Counted from the first letter of the stretch, positions 8,385 through 17,513 are shown. The stretch: 64,000 nucleotides of DNA from Streptomyces zhaozhouensis (GCF_900230195.1 NZ_OCNE01000019.1:1-64000); one strand, 5' to 3'. Translations and numbers: made by a program. The notes: generated by a model not told the origin, from the letters alone.

Positions 8385-10046
8385 CTACAGCCCGCCGTTC
8401 GTCAGGGTCAGGACCAGCTGCGGCACGACGGAGAGGGCCAGCGCGACGCCGGCGGCGAGCGCGATCGCGACGCCGGGGGCGAGCGCCCGCCGGCCGGGGA
8501 CGCGCGACGGGGCGGCCGTGGCGGCGCCCCCGCCGGTCACGGGCACGGACGCGGCGGGGCCGGTCGCGGCGGGGTCGGTCGCGTTCGCGGGCACGGTCAC
8601 GGCGAGGTCGGTCGCGGCGGGGCCCGTCCCGGCCTCGTCCGCCGGCTGGAAGAGCAGCGCCGTCCAGCGCAGGTAGTAGGAGAGCGCGACGACCACGTTC
8701 ACCGCCAGCACCACCGCCAGCACCCCGAGCCCCGCGTCGACCGTCGCGCGGAAGACCGCCACCTTGGCGAAGAGCCCGATCACGCCGGGCGGCAGCCCCG
8801 CGAGGCAGAGCAGGAAGAACGCCATCGCCAGCGCGGCCAGCGGACGCCGGGCGAAAAGGCCCCGAAAGTCAGCGACGCGGCGGCCGTCCCCGCTTCCCGT
8901 GGCGCGCGCGTCCTGAACGACGAGTGCGAGCACGGCGAACGCCCCCAGGTTCACCGCGCCGTACATCAGCGCATAGGCCAGCGCGGCGCCGACCGCGTCG
9001 CCCCGCCCCGCGGCGCCCTCGACGTAGCCGGCGGCGGCCAGCGGCACCAGCAGATAGCCGGCCTGCCCGACCGAGGACCAGGCCAGCAGCCGCACCGCGC
9101 TGTGCGCGCCGGCGACCGCCGTGCGCAGCGCGACGACGTTGCCGACGGTCATGGTCAGTCCCGCGAGCACCGCCAGCGGCGGGCCCCAGGTGTCGGCGTG
9201 GGCCGGGAAGGCGACGGTGGTGACCAGGGCGAGGCCGGCGAGCCCGGCCGCCTTGCCGACGACGGAGAGATAGCCGGCGACCGGCAGCGGCGCCCCCCGG
9301 TAGGTCTCGGGGACCCAGAAGTGGAACGGCACGGCGGCGATCTTGAAGACGAAGCCGACCAGGGTCAGCGCGACGCCCGCCTTCGCGAGGGTCGCCAGCC
9401 TGGGGTCGGCGTCGGGCAGCGCGGTGGCGATCTCGCCGAGGAAGAGGCTGCCGGCGCCCGCGTAGACGAAGCTGACGCCCAGCAGGCCCACGGCGGTGGC
9501 GGTCACCGAGGAGAGGAAGAACTTCAGGGCCGCCTCCGCCCCGTCCCCGCCGCGCCGCAGCCCGACCAGCGCGTATGCCGGCAGCGTGGTCACCTCAAGG
9601 GCGAGCACCAGGGTCGCCAGGTCGCGCGCCGCCGGCAGCAGCGCCGCGCCGGAGGCCGAGGCGAGCAGCAGGAACCAGAACTCGCCGCCCGGCAGCCCCT
9701 CCCTTTCCCCGTCGCCCTCATCCGTCGAGCCCAGCTCGGGGACGGTCAGCAGCGCCGAGAGCAGCGCGCCGCCCAGTACCAGCAGTTGGACGACCAGCGC
9801 GAAGCGGTCCGCCGTGTAGGAGCAGAGCCCGGGGTCGTCGGCGAGGCAGAACGTGGCGCGGTCGTCGTCCCACAGCGGCAGCAGCGCCAGCAGCGCCAGC
9901 GCCAGGCCGCCCATCGCGAGCCAGGCGAGCAGGTTCCGGCGGGACGCCGGCAGGAACAGGTCGGCGACCAGCACCGCCACGGCGGTGACCGCGACGACCA
10001 GCGGGGGCGCGAGGGCGGCCCAGTCCACGTTCTGGATCAGGTTCAT
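8385..10046 (-). CDS. nuoN2: NADH-quinone oxidoreductase subunit N, second copy
   Basis: A 553-residue antiporter-like proton-pumping subunit of Complex I with about fourteen membrane helices. Typical stretches are FKIAAVPFHFWVPETYRGAP, LAWSSVGQAGYLLVPL and MYGAVNLGAFAVLALVV. The ATG at 10046 overlaps the nuoM2 stop as ATGA. Near the C-terminus, between the last helices, lies a low-complexity Ala/Thr/Pro insert (around residues 465-510, ATDLAVTVPANATDPAATGP) that the complete-operon NuoN lacks. It is the last gene of the minus-strand cluster and is followed immediately by a terminator. Confidence 0.93.
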   Translation of the reverse strand: MNLIQNVDWAALAPPLVVAVTAVAVLVADLFLPASRRNLLAWLAMGGLALALLALLPLWDDDRATFCLADDPGLCSYTADRFALVVQLLVLGGALLSALLTVPELGSTDEGDGEREGLPGGEFWFLLLASASGAALLPAARDLATLVLALEVTTLPAYALVGLRRGGDGAEAALKFFLSSVTATAVGLLGVSFVYAGAGSLFLGEIATALPDADPRLATLAKAGVALTLVGFVFKIAAVPFHFWVPETYRGAPLPVAGYLSVVGKAAGLAGLALVTTVAFPAHADTWGPPLAVLAGLTMTVGNVVALRTAVAGAHSAVRLLAWSSVGQAGYLLVPLAAAGYVEGAAGRGDAVGAALAYALMYGAVNLGAFAVLALVVQDARATGSGDGRRVADFRGLFARRPLAALAMAFFLLCLAGLPPGVIGLFAKVAVFRATVDAGLGVLAVVLAVNVVVALSYYLRWTALLFQPADEAGTGPAATDLAVTVPANATDPAATGPAASVPVTGGGAATAAPSRVPGRRALAPGVAIALAAGVALALSVVPQLVLTLTNGGL

Positions 10047-11629
10047 CGGACGACTCCCGGCAGAAGGAGCTGCACGGCGGGATCGGTGAGGTTGACCAGC
10101 ACGGCCGGCCAGAGCCCGGCCAGCACGGTGAGCGCGACCAGCGGCGTGTAGACCGCGTACTCGTGCCCGGCCAGGTCGGGCAGCGGCTTGACGCCCCCGG
10201 CCGGCGTCGGCCCCATGCAGACGCGCCGCACCACGAGCAGCAGATAGGCGGCGGTGAGCAGGGTGCCGAGGGCGGCCACCGCGAGGTAGGTCCAGAACGC
10301 GGGCCTGCTGAGTTCGTCGCCCGGGTGGAACGCGCCGAGCATGGCGAGGAGTTCGCCCCAGAACCCGGCGAGCCCGGGCAGCCCGAGCGAGGCGACCGCG
10401 GCGAAGGCCAGCAGCCCGCCGAAGCGCGGTGCGCGGCCGTAGAGCGCGGCGCCGGCCTCGCCGGCGAGGGCGCCGATGTCGGTGGAGCCGGTGCGTTCCT
10501 TCAGCGCGCCGACGAGGAAGAACAGCAGCCCGGTGATCAGCCCGTGGGCGACGCCGGCGAAGAGCGCGCCGTTGACCCCGCTGTGGGTCATGGTGGCGAC
10601 GCCGAGCAGCACGAAGCCCATGTGGCCGACGGAGGAGTACGCGATCAGCCGCTTGAGGTCGCCGCCGGTGCGCACCAGGGACAGGCAGGCGAGCGACCCG
10701 TAGACGATGCCGACGACGGCGAACGCGCCGAGGTAGGGCGCGAGGACCCGCATCCCCTCGGGTGCCACCGGCAGCGCGATGCGCACCAGCCCGTAGGCGC
10801 CCATCTTCAGCAGCACGCCGGCCAGCAGCACCGAGCCGACGGTGGGCGCGGCGGTGTGCGCGGCCGGCAGCCAGCTGTGCAGCGGCCACATCGGGGCCTT
10901 CACGGCGAGCCCGAGGCCGATCGCCAGCACCGCGAGGATCTGGGTCGTCCTGGTCAGCCCCGAGCCCTGGGCCTGGGCGAGCGAGAGCATGTCGAACGTG
11001 CCGGCCCGCAGCCCGACCAGCAGCAGGCCGAGCAGCATCAGCACGGAGCCGAGCACGGTGTAGAGCACGAACTTCCGGGCCGCCGCCGCCCGTTCCGGCC
11101 CGTTGCCCCACCGTGCGATCAGGAAGTACATCGGGATCAGCACGGTCTCGAAGGCGAGGAAGAAGAGCACCAGGTCCAGCACCGCGAAGGTGGCCAGCAT
11201 CCCGGTCTCCAGGAGCAGCAGCAGCGCGACGAACGCGCGCGGCCCCGGCGTGCCGGGGCCGGTCGGCGGCCGGAAGTAGGCGTGCAGCGCGGCGAGGAAC
11301 GTCAGCAGCGCCGTCATCACCAGCAGCGGCAGCGAGATCCCGTCGACGCCCAGGTGCAGCCGGACGTTCCAGGCCGGCACCCAGGCCACGTCGGTCTCGG
11401 CCTGCACCGCGCCGGCGCGGGCGTGGTCGAAGGCGAACGCCAGGACGACGGTCATCGCCAGCACCGCGCCGGTGACGGTCACCCCGTGCCGCAGCACGTC
11501 GCGTTCGGGCCCGCCCGGCCCGCGCAGCCCCGGGGGCGCGGGCAGCAGCGCGGCGAGGGCGCCGACCAGCGGCAGCCCCAACGCGGCCAGCAGCAGAGCC
11601 TGTTGGGCGGTCCCCGAGAGCGTGATCAC
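10043..11629 (-). CDS. nuoM2: NADH-quinone oxidoreductase subunit M, second copy
   Basis: A 528-residue antiporter-like membrane subunit. Diagnostic segments are FLAFETVLIPMYFLIARWG, KAPMWPLHSWLPAAHTAAPT, SVLLAGVLLKMGAYG and LKRLIAYSSVGHMGFVLLG. The lysine of LLKMG and the acidic residue of AFETVLIPMYF are the conserved charged residues of the proton channel. This copy keeps the classical AAHTAAPT/LAGVLLKMG form, whereas the complete-operon copy has NAMGESTAP/VVDKVG, so the two diverged long ago. It starts with GTG at 11629, three bases after nuoL2. Confidence 0.94.
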   Translation of the reverse strand: MITLSGTAQQALLLAALGLPLVGALAALLPAPPGLRGPGGPERDVLRHGVTVTGAVLAMTVVLAFAFDHARAGAVQAETDVAWVPAWNVRLHLGVDGISLPLLVMTALLTFLAALHAYFRPPTGPGTPGPRAFVALLLLLETGMLATFAVLDLVLFFLAFETVLIPMYFLIARWGNGPERAAAARKFVLYTVLGSVLMLLGLLLVGLRAGTFDMLSLAQAQGSGLTRTTQILAVLAIGLGLAVKAPMWPLHSWLPAAHTAAPTVGSVLLAGVLLKMGAYGLVRIALPVAPEGMRVLAPYLGAFAVVGIVYGSLACLSLVRTGGDLKRLIAYSSVGHMGFVLLGVATMTHSGVNGALFAGVAHGLITGLLFFLVGALKERTGSTDIGALAGEAGAALYGRAPRFGGLLAFAAVASLGLPGLAGFWGELLAMLGAFHPGDELSRPAFWTYLAVAALGTLLTAAYLLLVVRRVCMGPTPAGGVKPLPDLAGHEYAVYTPLVALTVLAGLWPAVLVNLTDPAVQLLLPGVVR

Positions 11630-11632
11630 AGG

Positions 11633-13558
11633 TCAGTCCCCCACCGCGACGAGCACGGCGGCGACGCCGAGGACCAGGGCCCCGGCGACCAGCGCGCTCA
11701 GATACGTCTGGACGTTGCCGGTTCCCGCGCGGCGGGCCAGCGTGCCCAGCAGGCCGGGGGCGCCGGCCGCGCCCCGCACATAGGTGTCGATCACCGCGCG
11801 GTCCAGGTGACGGACCAGCCCGGCCGCCGCGTCGACCGGCCGGACCACGACGGCGGCGTAGACCGCGTCCAGGTGGAAGCCGGCCTCGGCGTGCCGGGCC
11901 AGCGGCCCGAGCAGCGCGGGCGCCGGGTCCTCGGCCTGGGCGCTCTCGTAGGCGCGGCGCCAGGTGGCGTAGACGGCGGTGCCGCCGAGGACGGCGGCGC
12001 CGGTGGCCAGCACGGACGTGGTCAGGGTCGGGGCGAGCGAGCCGCCGTCGAGCCAGTCGGACAGCTTGCCGTAGGCCAGCCCCAGCAGCAGCGAGGGGAC
12101 CATCAGCACCCAGAGCACGCCGGTCATGGCGGAGGAGGCGCGTTCGCCGGGCGGCAGTGACTCGACGCGGGCGTCGACCGGGTCGTGGAAGGCGAGCAGC
12201 CACAGCCGGGTGGCGTAGGCGGCGGTAAGCAGCGCCGTCGCCAGGCCGGCGACCAGCACGATCCAGCCGGCGGCGGCGGGCGCGGCGAGGCTGGAGGAGA
12301 CGCCGTGCTCGTTGTCGAGGGCGGCGTGCTCGGCGGCGCCGATGACCGCCTCCTTGGAGAAGAACCCGGCGAACGGCGGGACCGCGGCCAGCGCCAGCAG
12401 GCCGACCGTCGTCGCCCAGAACGCGTCGGGCGCCCGGCGCCGCAGCTCCCGCATCCGGGACATGGCGGCCAGCGAGCCGGTGCCGGCGGTCTGGATCAGC
12501 ACGCCGGCGGCCAGGAAGAGCAGCGCCTTGAACGCCCCGTGGGTGAGCAGGTGGAAGACCGCGGCCTCCCGGTCGGCGACGGCCAGGGCGCCGGCCATGA
12601 AGCCGAGCTGGCCGATGGTCGAGTAGGCCAGCACCCGTTTGATGTCGTCCTGGGCGAGCGCGGCCAGCGCCGACCCGACCATGGTGAGCGCGGCCAGCGC
12701 CGCCAGCACCACCAGGGCGGCGGCCGAGGCGGCGAAGACCGGCAGCAGCCGGGCGACGAAGTAGACGCCGGCGGCGACCATGGTGGCGGCGTGGATCAGC
12801 GCGGAGACCGGCGTCGGGCCGGCCATGGCGTCGGGCAGCCAGGTGTGCAGCGGCAGTTGCGCCGACTTGCCGGCGACACCGGCGAGCAGCAGCAGCGCCA
12901 CCAGCGTGGGGTGCGACAGCTCGAAGCCGGAGAGGGAGGAGGAGAGCCGCGCGACGATGTCGCTGATCCGGAAGCTGCCCGCGTCCGAGGCGAGCGCGAG
13001 GATGCCGATCACGAACGGCACGTCGCCCAGCTTGGTGACGAGAAACGCCTTGAGCGAGGCGGAGCGCGCGGTGGCGGTCTCCCAGTAGTGGCCGACGAGG
13101 AAGTACGAGCAGATGCCCATGACCTCCCAGCCGACGAGCAGCACCACCAGGTCGTCGGTGTAGACGACCAGCAGCATCGCCGAGGTGAAGAGGGAGACCA
13201 GGGCCGCGTACGAGGCGTAGCGGGGGTCGCCGCGCAGATAGCCGGTGGAGTACAGCTGCACGCAGCCGGCGACGACGGCGACCAGCACGGCCACCAGGAC
13301 GGCGAACCCGTCGAGCCGGACGGCCAGTTCGACCGGGAGGGTGGGGTTGCCGGTGGGCGTCAGCTCGGTGGAGGCGAGCAGCGGCTCCCGGCCGCTCTGC
13401 CGCACGGCGACGAACACGGCGAGCGCGGCGGAGGCCAGCGTCGGCACCACGGCCAGCGGCTGGACGTAGCCCGGCGCGCGGCGCCCGGTCAGCAGGATGA
13501 CGGCGGCGGCCAGCGCGGGCAGCAGCGGGACGAGGACGGCGGCGGTCGTGGTGTTCAC
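11633..13558 (-). CDS. nuoL2: NADH-quinone oxidoreductase subunit L, second copy
   Basis: A 641-residue largest antiporter-like subunit. It carries LLVGWEVMGICSYFLVGHYW, KSAQLPLHTWLPDAMAGPTP, ALIHAATMVAAGVYFVAR and IKRVLAYSTIGQLGFM, the standard NuoL blocks, and ends in a hydrophobic segment corresponding to the C-terminal anchoring helix. The GTG at 13558 overlaps the nuoK2 stop (GTGA) and gives the expected N-terminus NTTTAAVLVPLLPALAAAV; a longer upstream frame reading through nuoK2 is not used. Confidence 0.94.
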   Translation of the reverse strand: MNTTTAAVLVPLLPALAAAVILLTGRRAPGYVQPLAVVPTLASAALAVFVAVRQSGREPLLASTELTPTGNPTLPVELAVRLDGFAVLVAVLVAVVAGCVQLYSTGYLRGDPRYASYAALVSLFTSAMLLVVYTDDLVVLLVGWEVMGICSYFLVGHYWETATARSASLKAFLVTKLGDVPFVIGILALASDAGSFRISDIVARLSSSLSGFELSHPTLVALLLLAGVAGKSAQLPLHTWLPDAMAGPTPVSALIHAATMVAAGVYFVARLLPVFAASAAALVVLAALAALTMVGSALAALAQDDIKRVLAYSTIGQLGFMAGALAVADREAAVFHLLTHGAFKALLFLAAGVLIQTAGTGSLAAMSRMRELRRRAPDAFWATTVGLLALAAVPPFAGFFSKEAVIGAAEHAALDNEHGVSSSLAAPAAAGWIVLVAGLATALLTAAYATRLWLLAFHDPVDARVESLPPGERASSAMTGVLWVLMVPSLLLGLAYGKLSDWLDGGSLAPTLTTSVLATGAAVLGGTAVYATWRRAYESAQAEDPAPALLGPLARHAEAGFHLDAVYAAVVVRPVDAAAGLVRHLDRAVIDTYVRGAAGAPGLLGTLARRAGTGNVQTYLSALVAGALVLGVAAVLVAVGD

Positions 13559-13938
13559 GTGGTGGTGGTCTCCCGGCTCGCCGCGCCCTCGGGTCCGGGT
13601 TCGGGACCGGCGCGGTCGGGTTCGTTCCCGTCGCGGTCGGCCAGCGCGCGCAGCCGGTCGACGGCGGAGCTGCCGCGTTCGCGGTGGACGAGCAGCACGA
13701 TGGCGAGGCCGACGCCGATCTCGGCGGCGGCCAGCGCGATGAGGAAGAGGGTGAGGACCTGGCCGGAGTGGACCTCGTCCCCGAGCCACACGTCGAAGGC
13801 GACCAGGTTGAGGCTGACGGCGGCGAGCATCAGCTCGACCGACATCAGGACCAGGATGGCGTTGCGGCGGGCCAGCACGCCGTAGACCCCGACGCAGAAG
13901 AGCAGCGAGGAGAGCACCGCCGGATAGACCAGGTGCAT
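13555..13938 (-). CDS. nuoK2: NADH-quinone oxidoreductase subunit K, second copy
   Basis: A 127-residue membrane subunit. The three-helix core matches NuoK, with VYGVLARRNAILVLMSVELM (the conserved buried Glu in MSVELM) and AAAEIGVGLAIVLLVHR. It is about 28 residues longer than the complete-operon NuoK because of a hydrophilic tail (RDGNEPDRAGPEPGPEG). It overlaps nuoL2 at GTGA and abuts nuoJ2. Confidence 0.94.
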   Translation of the reverse strand: MHLVYPAVLSSLLFCVGVYGVLARRNAILVLMSVELMLAAVSLNLVAFDVWLGDEVHSGQVLTLFLIALAAAEIGVGLAIVLLVHRERGSSAVDRLRALADRDGNEPDRAGPEPGPEGAASRETTTT

Positions 13939-14495
13939 CAGCGCCCGCCCCCGTCCGCCGGTGTGCCGGCGCGCGCCCGGCGCGCGCGGGAGAGGGCGAT
14001 GGCGCCGACCAGCGCGGCCAGCAGCAGCACCGACAGCGCCTCGAACGGCAGCACCCAGGTGCGGAAGAGGCTGTCGCCCAAGGCGTCGGACCGGCCGTGG
14101 GGTTCGTCCAGGTCGATCCAGGTGGTGCGGAACGCGTCGACCACGAGCGTCACCAGGCAGGCCGCCGAGGCCAGCGCGACGGCGAGCGCCACCGGGCGGT
14201 TGCCCGAGTCGGCGTCGGGCGAGGGGCCGATGGGGGCGCGGGTGAGCATCAGCCCGAAGAGGAGCAGCACCACGACCGAGCCGAGATAGATCAGCACCTG
14301 CACCCAGGCCACGAACTCGGCCGTCAGCAGCAGGTACTCGACGGCCAGCCCGCCGAGCGCCACGACCAGCCAGAGGGCGGCGTGCACCAGTTGCCGGGTG
14401 GTCACGCAGAGCACGGCCGCGCCGAGGACCATCAGGCCGACGAGGACGAAGACGATCTCCTGGCCCGAGGTCGAGAGGAGTTCCCGCTCGGTCAT
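13938..14495 (-). CDS. nuoJ2: NADH-quinone oxidoreductase subunit J, second copy
   Basis: A 185-residue membrane subunit with about five helices. The conserved core is LAVEYLLLTAEFVAWVQVLI followed by YLGSVVVLLLFGLMLTRAPI. It is much shorter than the complete-operon NuoJ (314 residues), which has a long hydrophilic tail. The ATG at 14495 overlaps the nuoI2 stop as ATGA. Confidence 0.92.
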   Translation of the reverse strand: MTERELLSTSGQEIVFVLVGLMVLGAAVLCVTTRQLVHAALWLVVALGGLAVEYLLLTAEFVAWVQVLIYLGSVVVLLLFGLMLTRAPIGPSPDADSGNRPVALAVALASAACLVTLVVDAFRTTWIDLDEPHGRSDALGDSLFRTWVLPFEALSVLLLAALVGAIALSRARRARAGTPADGGGR

Positions 14496-15067
14496 CCGCT
14501 CCCCTCCCCCGCGTCCGGCCCGGCCGCCCCGGACTCCGCGGCCCTGGCGGCCTTCTCGGCGGCCTTCTCCGCGGCCTTGCGCGCCGCGGCGATCTCCTTC
14601 GGCTCCTCCGCGGCGGGGTCGAGCGGCGGCGGCTCGGGCACCGTCCACATCCAGGCGCGCAGCTTCTCCCGCTCGTGGGTCAGTTCTGAGATGTCCGTGG
14701 TCGCGTACTCGAACTCCGGCGACCAGAACAGGGCGTCGAACGGGCAGACCTCGACGCAGATGCCGCAGTACATGCACAGCGAGAAGTCGATCGCGAACCG
14801 GTCCAGCACGTTCCTGCTGCGGTCCCGGCCGCCGGGCGTGGTCGCCGGCAGCGTCTCCTTGTGCGAGTCGATGTAGATGCACCAGTCGGGGCACTCGCGC
14901 GCGCAGAGCATACAGACGGTGCAGTTCTCCTCGAACAGCCCGATCACGCCCCGGCTGCGCGGCGGCAGTTCGGGCTGCGACTCGGGGTACTGGGCGGTGA
15001 CCGCGCGCCGGGTCATCGTGCGCAACGTGATCGCCAACCCCTTGGCCAGCCCCGATCCCAGGCTCAT
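14492..15067 (-). CDS. nuoI2: NADH-quinone oxidoreductase subunit I (two 4Fe-4S), second copy
   Basis: A 191-residue peripheral-arm ferredoxin-like subunit. Two complete 4Fe-4S motifs are present, CTVCMLCARECPDWC and CMYCGICVEVCPFDA, which correspond to clusters N6a and N6b passing electrons towards NuoB. An amphipathic N-terminal segment (GLAKGLAITLRTMTRR) would rest on the membrane. The tail after about residue 150 is a charged Ala/Lys/Glu repeat (AARKAAEKAAEKAARAAES). Retention of both clusters implies that electrons still enter this complex from a soluble donor. Confidence 0.94.
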   Translation of the reverse strand: MSLGSGLAKGLAITLRTMTRRAVTAQYPESQPELPPRSRGVIGLFEENCTVCMLCARECPDWCIYIDSHKETLPATTPGGRDRSRNVLDRFAIDFSLCMYCGICVEVCPFDALFWSPEFEYATTDISELTHEREKLRAWMWTVPEPPPLDPAAEEPKEIAAARKAAEKAAEKAARAAESGAAGPDAGEGSG

Positions 15068-16023
15068 CCAGTCACCACCTTGATCACTCCGGTGAACGCG
15101 ATCTGGGCCAGCGCGAGCGGCACCAGCACGGTCCAGGCGAACTTCTGGATCTGGTCGGCGCGCAGCCGTGGCCAGGCGACGCGCGCCCAGATCACCACGA
15201 AGCAGAGCACGCCGGTCTTCAGCAGGGTCCACAGCCAGCCGAGCTGGTCCGACCAGGGACCGTGCCAGCCGCCGAGGAAGAGCACCGCGGTCAGCGCCGA
15301 GACGACCACGATCCCCGCGTACTCGGCGAGCAGGAAGAGCGCGAAGCGCAGCCCCGAGTACTCGGTGTACGCGCCGAAGATGATCTCCTCCGGCGCGATC
15401 GGCGCGTCGAACGGCGGCCGTTGCAGCTCGGCGAGGCCGGCGGTGAAGAAGACGAAGGCGCCCACCAGCTGCCAGGGCACCCACCACCACTCGAACGCGT
15501 CGAGTATCCCCGGCAGGCTCAGCGTGCCGGCGGCCATCGCCACCGAGGCGGCGGCCAGCAGCAGCGGCAGCTCGTACGCCATCAGCTGGGCGGCCGTGCG
15601 CAACCCGCCGAGCAGCGCGTACTTGTTGGCCGACGCCCAGCCGGCGATCAGCGAGCCCAGCACGCCGACGCCGAGCGCCGCCAGCACGAAGAAGATCCCC
15701 GCGTCGACTGCCTGGCCGACCATGCCGTCGGGACCGAGCGGGATGGCGATCAGCACCACCAGATAGGGCACCAGCGCGACGCCGGGCGCCAACCGGAAGA
15801 TCAGCCGGTCGGCGCCGTCCGGGATGGTGTCCTCCTTCTGGGCGAACTTGACGCCGTCGGCGACCAGTTGCGCCCAGCCGTGGAACCCGCCGGCGTGCAT
15901 CGGCCCGACCCTGCCCTGCATGTGGGCCATCGCCTTGTGCTCCAACTGCCCGACCAGCAGCGGCAGCACCAGGAACGCCACCAGGACGGCGAGCACCCGC
16001 ACGGCGACATCGAGCCAGTCCAC
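15064..16023 (-). CDS. nuoH2: NADH-quinone oxidoreductase subunit H, second copy
   Basis: A 319-residue membrane subunit forming part of the quinone chamber. It contains EHKAMAHMQGRVGPMHAGGF, VADGVKFAQKEDTIP, AELQRPPFDAPIAPEEIIFG and AYTEYSGLRFALF, the standard NuoH blocks. The GTG at 16023 directly abuts the nuoC2 stop (TGA then GTG, no spacer), exactly where nuoD is found in complete operons. It lacks the hydrophilic C-terminal extension of the complete-operon copy (458 residues). Confidence 0.94.
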   Translation of the reverse strand: MDWLDVAVRVLAVLVAFLVLPLLVGQLEHKAMAHMQGRVGPMHAGGFHGWAQLVADGVKFAQKEDTIPDGADRLIFRLAPGVALVPYLVVLIAIPLGPDGMVGQAVDAGIFFVLAALGVGVLGSLIAGWASANKYALLGGLRTAAQLMAYELPLLLAAASVAMAAGTLSLPGILDAFEWWWVPWQLVGAFVFFTAGLAELQRPPFDAPIAPEEIIFGAYTEYSGLRFALFLLAEYAGIVVVSALTAVLFLGGWHGPWSDQLGWLWTLLKTGVLCFVVIWARVAWPRLRADQIQKFAWTVLVPLALAQIAFTGVIKVVTG

Positions 16024-16962
16024 TCAGCCCTCCCCGTTCCCCTCGGCGGCGTTCCCCTCGGCGGCGGTCTGACCGTCGGCGGCGTTCCCCTCGGCGGCGG
16101 TCTGACCGTCGACGGTCGGCCCGTCGACGGTCGGCGCGTCGACGGTCGCGGACCCGTCCGGGGCGTCGTCCGGCGGCACGTTCCCGCCCGTCGGTGCCTC
16201 GCGGGGCGCGGCCCGCTGGGAGGCCGAGCCCTCGCTCGCCGAACGGGAGCGACGCGGCCGCGCCGGCCGCCCCTCGCCCGCCGCCGCCCGCTGCGAAGCC
16301 GAGCCCTCGCCCGCGGCGCGCGCCCGGCGCGGCCGGGCCGGGCGGCCCTCGGCGGCGCCGGCGGCGCCGGCGGCGCGGGCGCCGGCGGGCGGCGCGGGGG
16401 CGCGGCCCTTGAGCGGGCCCCACTCGTTCGGATCCGGCACGCCGGGCGGCAGCGGCTGGCGGCGGCGCGGGGTCTCCCCGCCCGGCTCCTTGGCGCCCGG
16501 CCACTGCTTGGCCACCCGGGCGGCCAGCACGAAGTCCTTGCGCAGCGGGTGCCCCTCGAAGCCGTCGGGCAGCAGCAGCGGCTCCAGCCCCGGATGGCCG
16601 GGGAAGTCGACCCCGAACATCTCGTGGGTCTCCCGCTCGTGCCACGCCGCCCCCGCGAAGACCCCGGTCGCCGTCGGCAGCGACGGCGCCTCGTGCGGGA
16701 CCGTGGTGCGCAGCAGCAGCCGGCGCGGCGGCGTGCCGAGGGCCACCACATGAGCGCAGACGCGCAAGCCCACGCCCGGCTCGTCCACGGCGCTCAGCCA
16801 GTCGAAGAAGTCGCAGCCCAGCTCGGCGCGGGCGGTCTCCAGCGCCGCCGGCCAGGCGTCCCCGGCGGGCACGTCGACCGTCAGCACCCCGTACGCCTCC
16901 TCGGCGACCGCGCCCTCCCCGAAGACCTCCGCCGCCGCGCGCGGCAGCCATCCGTCGGTCAC
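16024..16962 (-). CDS. nuoC2: NADH-quinone oxidoreductase subunit C with repetitive tail, second copy
   Basis: A 312-residue protein. The first 165 or so residues are the NuoC fold: CDFFDWLSAVDEPGVGLRV, then AWHERETHEMFGVDFPGHP and EGHPLRKDF, the 30-kDa subunit signature. The remaining 145 residues are low-complexity and repetitive: two copies of a GEGRPARPRRARAAGEGSAS-like unit, then TVDGPTVDGQTAAEGNAADG repeats. This tail is probably disordered. GTG at 16962 overlaps the nuoB2 stop and follows AAGGA. No NuoD domain is fused and no nuoD gene follows. Confidence 0.92.
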   Translation of the reverse strand: MTDGWLPRAAAEVFGEGAVAEEAYGVLTVDVPAGDAWPAALETARAELGCDFFDWLSAVDEPGVGLRVCAHVVALGTPPRRLLLRTTVPHEAPSLPTATGVFAGAAWHERETHEMFGVDFPGHPGLEPLLLPDGFEGHPLRKDFVLAARVAKQWPGAKEPGGETPRRRQPLPPGVPDPNEWGPLKGRAPAPPAGARAAGAAGAAEGRPARPRRARAAGEGSASQRAAAGEGRPARPRRSRSASEGSASQRAAPREAPTGGNVPPDDAPDGSATVDAPTVDGPTVDGQTAAEGNAADGQTAAEGNAAEGNGEG

Positions 16963-17513
16963 GGGGCGTCCTTCCGCACCAGGTCGCTGGTGAGGGCGGC
17001 GGTCGAGGGGCGCGGCGCGTACCGTTCCGCGACCGACTCCTCGGCGATCTTCTCCTGGAGCTTGAGGATGCCCTGGAGCAGCGCCTCCGGCCGGGGCGGG
17101 CAGCCGGGGACGTAGACGTCGACCGGGATGATCTGGTCGACGCCCTTGGTCACGGAGTACGAGTCCCAGTACGGCCCGCCGCAGTTGGAGCAGGCGCCGA
17201 ACGAGATCACGTACTTGGGCTCCGGCATCTGCTCGTACAGCCGCCTGATGGCCGGGGCCATCTTGTCGGTGACGGTGCCGGAGACCACCATCAGGTCCGC
17301 CTGCCGGGGGCCGGGGGCGAACGGGATGACGCCGAGACGGATGAAGTCGTGGCGGGACATCGAGGCCGCGATGAACTCGATGGCGCAGCAGGCCAGCCCG
17401 AAGTTGAAGACCCACAGGCTGTAGCGGCGGCCCCAGTTGAGGATCACCTTCATGGGCTCGGGCGCCAGCCGCGCCAGCGGCCCCAGGCCGCTTCGCGCCG
17501 GTCTCAGGTCCAT
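16959..17513 (-). CDS. nuoB2: NADH-quinone oxidoreductase subunit B, second copy
   Basis: A 184-residue subunit holding the terminal 4Fe-4S cluster N2 that hands electrons to quinone. The four ligands are visible: the CC pair in GLACCAIEF, Cys in SFGACSNCGG and Cys in VPGCPPRPEALL. The third block has an additional Cys (GACSNCGG) where the complete-operon copy has GVCASSGG. The ATG at 17513 lies inside the end of nuoA2 (10-bp overlap), so the two are translationally coupled. Confidence 0.94.
   Translation of the reverse strand: MDLRPARSGLGPLARLAPEPMKVILNWGRRYSLWVFNFGLACCAIEFIAASMSRHDFIRLGVIPFAPGPRQADLMVVSGTVTDKMAPAIRRLYEQMPEPKYVISFGACSNCGGPYWDSYSVTKGVDQIIPVDVYVPGCPPRPEALLQGILKLQEKIAEESVAERYAPRPSTAALTSDLVRKDAP

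Noticed and set aside
10047..12203. Very long N-terminal extension of NuoN2
   Set aside because: The frame reads through nuoM2 in a different frame; the internal ATG at 10046 overlapping the nuoM2 stop gives the normal NuoN start.
10163..13885. Long plus-strand open frames (over 500 codons) opposite nuoL2, nuoM2 and nuoN2
   Set aside because: They lie antisense to clearly conserved Complex I genes, are rich in Arg/Gly/Gln/His and contain no family motif; high GC keeps such frames open.
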